This document shows, one piece after another, positions 62,007 to 64,000 of a stretch of 64,000 nucleotides of DNA. This stretch comes from Paenibacillus luteus (GTDB lineage Bacteria > Bacillota > Bacilli > Paenibacillales > Paenibacillaceae), in NCBI RefSeq assembly GCF_006542765.1, contig NZ_SKCD01000020.1, positions 56,157 to 120,156 on the forward strand. The letters are read 5' to 3'. The translations under genes and the position numbers were made by a program. The stretch's first letter is position 1. The number at the start of each line of letters is the position of its first letter. The notes below the pieces were generated by a model. It made no database searches. It saw only the letters and a list, made by a program, of their open reading frames with translations, and was not told the origin of the DNA.

Positions 62007-63786
62007 ACAACAGGTCGCAACCAAGCAAGACATTGATTTCAAAGGCACAATGGGCAAGCTCGTTGCGTATTGCAAGCCGTATATTCCTCTTATTATCGTG
62101 GCGCTGCTGCTATCGGTTGTGGGCACGATATTTACGATTGTCGGGCCAGGCAAGCTGAAAGACATGACGGATTACATTACTGCGGGACTAATGGGCGAAA
62201 TCGACATGGACGCGGTTAGCAGCATCGGCATATTGCTTGCCGTCCTATACGGATTAAGCGTCATCTTCTCGTTCTTCCAAGGCTATATTATGGCTACGGT
62301 AACGCAGAAGGTGTCGAGAAGCTTGCGTACCCGCATCTCCAAGAAGATTAACAAGCTTCCACTAAAGTATTTCGATTCCACCAGCAACGGCGACGTGCTG
62401 AGCCGCGTTACGAACGACATCGATACGATTGGACAAACGATGAATCAAAGCGTCGGGATGCTTGTCACTTCCGTCACCATGCTGGTCGGTTCATTGGTCA
62501 TGATGTTCTATACCAACGTGTGGATGACGTTGACGGCGATCATTTCCACGTTTCTAGGATTTGGCTTCATGACGGTGATGATCAAAAAATCGCAAACGCA
62601 TTTCGTTCACCAGCAGGCGAACCTTGGTGCGATGAATGGCCATGTCGAGGAAATATTTTCAGGCTACGATGTCGTTAAGGTTTATAATGGCGAGCGGAAG
62701 GCGAAGGAAACTTTTAATGAAATCAACGATAAATTATATGAAAGCTCCTGGAAGTCGCAATTTTTATCCGGCTTGACGATGCCGCTCATGATGTTTGTCG
62801 GAAACTTTGGATATGTGGCGGTATGTATTGTCGGCGGGGCATTGGCGATGGATGGCCAAATTTCGTTTGGCGTTATCGTTGCATTCATGTTATATGTCCG
62901 GCTGTTCACGCAGCCTCTAGGGCAAATCGCGCAAGCAGCAACAAGTTTGCAATCAACTGCAGCCGCAGCTGCGCGCGTTTTTGAATTTCTGGAAGAGAAA
63001 GAGCTCGAGGACGAGAAGCATAAATCGAAGGTGCTTAAGGACGTTAAGGGGCAGGTAGAGTTCCGGAATGTTACCTTCGGATATGATCCGAATAAGCTTA
63101 TCATTAATGATTTCTCAGCCCAGGCTTTGCCAGGACAGAAGATCGCTATCGTTGGACCGACAGGTGCGGGGAAGACGACGATCGTCAATTTGCTGATGCG
63201 ATTCTATGAGCTGAACGGGGGGGAAATCACCATAGATGGCGTTCCTATCCATGAGCTTCCTCGGGAAAATGTGCATGAGCAGTTTTGTATGGTGCTTCAG
63301 GATACGTGGCTATTCGAGGGGACGATCAAAGAAAATATCGTCTTCAATAAGCAAGGCGTTACCGATGCTGACGTGAAGGAAGTCTGCAAGGCTGTCGGCA
63401 TTGATCATTTTATCCGCACATTAACGAATGGCTACGACACGGTATTGAACGAGCAGGTGAATCTTTCTGCAGGCCAGAAACAACTAATCACCATTGCAAG
63501 AGCACTCATTGCAAACGCACCGCTGCTCATCCTCGACGAGGCGACAAGCTCCGTGGATACAAGAACGGAGCTTCTTATTCAGGAAGCGATGGACCGCTTG
63601 ATGGCGGGACGAACCTCCTTTGTCATCGCGCACAGACTGTCCACGATCAAGAATGCCGATATCATCCTTGTTATGAAGGACGGCGATATTATCGAGAGCG
63701 GCAATCACCAAAAACTGCTTGCGGCGAATGGCTTCTATGCTGATTTGTACAATAGTCAGTTTGAGACAGCGGAAGCGGCTTTGTAA
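61999..63786 (+). CDS. ABC exporter half-transporter, catalytic-site subunit (BmrD/LmrD-like)
   Basis: A 595-residue partner with six membrane segments and a complete nucleotide-binding domain: Walker A GPTGAGKTT, signature LSAGQKQL, Walker B LLILDEATSSVD with the catalytic Glu, and switch FVIAHRLSTI. Its signature LSAGQ (Ala for the usual Gly) is the weaker one that pairs with the partner's degenerate site. TTG 61999 is chosen, nine bases after AAGGAGG; TTG 61993 is only three bases away from it. Together the subunits export drugs or lipophilic peptides. Confidence 0.93.
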   Translation: MAKQQVATKQDIDFKGTMGKLVAYCKPYIPLIIVALLLSVVGTIFTIVGPGKLKDMTDYITAGLMGEIDMDAVSSIGILLAVLYGLSVIFSFFQGYIMATVTQKVSRSLRTRISKKINKLPLKYFDSTSNGDVLSRVTNDIDTIGQTMNQSVGMLVTSVTMLVGSLVMMFYTNVWMTLTAIISTFLGFGFMTVMIKKSQTHFVHQQANLGAMNGHVEEIFSGYDVVKVYNGERKAKETFNEINDKLYESSWKSQFLSGLTMPLMMFVGNFGYVAVCIVGGALAMDGQISFGVIVAFMLYVRLFTQPLGQIAQAATSLQSTAAAAARVFEFLEEKELEDEKHKSKVLKDVKGQVEFRNVTFGYDPNKLIINDFSAQALPGQKIAIVGPTGAGKTTIVNLLMRFYELNGGEITIDGVPIHELPRENVHEQFCMVLQDTWLFEGTIKENIVFNKQGVTDADVKEVCKAVGIDHFIRTLTNGYDTVLNEQVNLSAGQKQLITIARALIANAPLLILDEATSSVDTRTELLIQEAMDRLMAGRTSFVIAHRLSTIKNADIILVMKDGDIIESGNHQKLLAANGFYADLYNSQFETAEAAL

Positions 63787-63874
63787 CGATGACAATGGAT
63801 GGGAAATTGTAAATAAAGTCGTAAAAGTGTTACTTCAGTTGTCAAAAATAAAACAGCCTCAGACCCGTTGGAAT

Positions 63875-64000
63875 TGAAGTGCTCCCTGTCAAGTAGACAG
63901 TGAAAAAAACAAAAAAACGGTTAGGCCTATCCCTCAGTTCAAGTACAGAGAACTGGGGGATTATTTCATTACGCAGCTCGACGATACTCATGGGGAGACA
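63875..64000 (-). mobile_element. end of an IS3-family insertion sequence (continues past the window)
   Basis: TGAAGTGCTCCCTGTCAAGT at 63875 has the TG...CCC...CAA terminal pattern of IS3-family (IS150-like) ends. Inside it is a terminator hairpin (63929-63940 with 63950-63961) serving the minus-strand transposase, and then the 3' end of an OrfB gene. The other end, and any target duplication, lie outside the window. Confidence 0.7.
63969..63998 (-). CDS. IS3-family transposase OrfB, C-terminal end only
   Basis: On the minus strand the last nine codons read SPHEYRRAA followed by TAA, which is the usual ending of IS3-family OrfB transposases (a SPxEYR motif close to the stop). The rest of the gene, with its DDE catalytic core, lies beyond the right edge. 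Confidence 0.65.
   Translation of the reverse strand, partial: SPHEYRRAA

Noticed and set aside
1..64000. Search for rRNA, tRNA, CRISPR arrays, prophage and biosynthetic megasynthases
   Set aside because: No such features were recognised in either strand; only the IS3 end and the dispersed repeats suggest mobility.

Overview
The window reads as chromosomal DNA of a spore-forming Bacillota, most likely Paenibacillus or a close relative. The evidence is Bacillus-type ribosome binding sites with frequent TTG/GTG starts, YesM/YesN-type two-component pairs next to LplB/YtcP-type sugar importers, a germinant-receptor (ger) operon, a SpoIIP-like enzyme, a YhcN-type lipoprotein, a collagen-like exosporium-type protein, and GlnR/TnrA-type nitrogen boxes. 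No rRNA, tRNA, CRISPR array or prophage was seen. The species is inference.

Layout. 1-6.7 kb: the tail of a chemotaxis-receptor-like protein, a three-gene ATP-grasp / alpha-E / transglutaminase operon, two polysaccharide deacetylases and a spore-type lipoprotein. 6.8-23.4 kb: a carbohydrate-utilisation locus with a sensor kinase and AraC-type regulator, two permeases, a solute-binding lipoprotein broken by an in-frame amber codon, a GH110-type galactosidase, a GH38-like/DUF5054 enzyme, a GH95 enzyme, a HAD phosphatase and a second GH95-like enzyme. 23.4-27.3 kb: a repeat-bearing spacer, an orphan membrane protein and a TerD-VWA protein.

27.5-36.1 kb is the most striking region: a compact cyanuric acid / biuret nitrogen-scavenging operon. 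It encodes biuret hydrolase, an NMT1-type ABC importer, cyanuric acid hydrolase, a cupin, a PucR-type regulator and allophanate hydrolase. Together these would take the triazine ring to ammonia and CO2. Two exact matches to the GlnR/TnrA consensus lie in front, one covering the -10 hexamer, which suggests direct nitrogen control.

36.6-46 kb: a 1039-residue hybrid sensor with two different kinase modules plus a SARP-like response regulator, a nucleotidyltransferase remnant, an SH3-SpoIIP fusion whose ribosome binding site lies in a hairpin, a TetR/MFS pair and a small export protein. 46-49.5 kb: a 793-residue fusion of an all-helical, isoprenoid-synthase-like N-terminal half to a canonical polyprenyl diphosphate synthase, then a broken XRE regulator against a second copy of the dispersed repeat, and a MazG-like protein. 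49.6-54.9 kb: spore-surface and germination genes, including a four-gene ger operon with a tiny membrane D subunit. 55-63.8 kb: methionine sulfoxide reductase, a truncated WYL regulator, an EVE protein, a TetR/MMPL pair with perfect palindromic operators, and a MarR-controlled heterodimeric ABC exporter. The last 126 bases are the end of an IS3-family insertion sequence.
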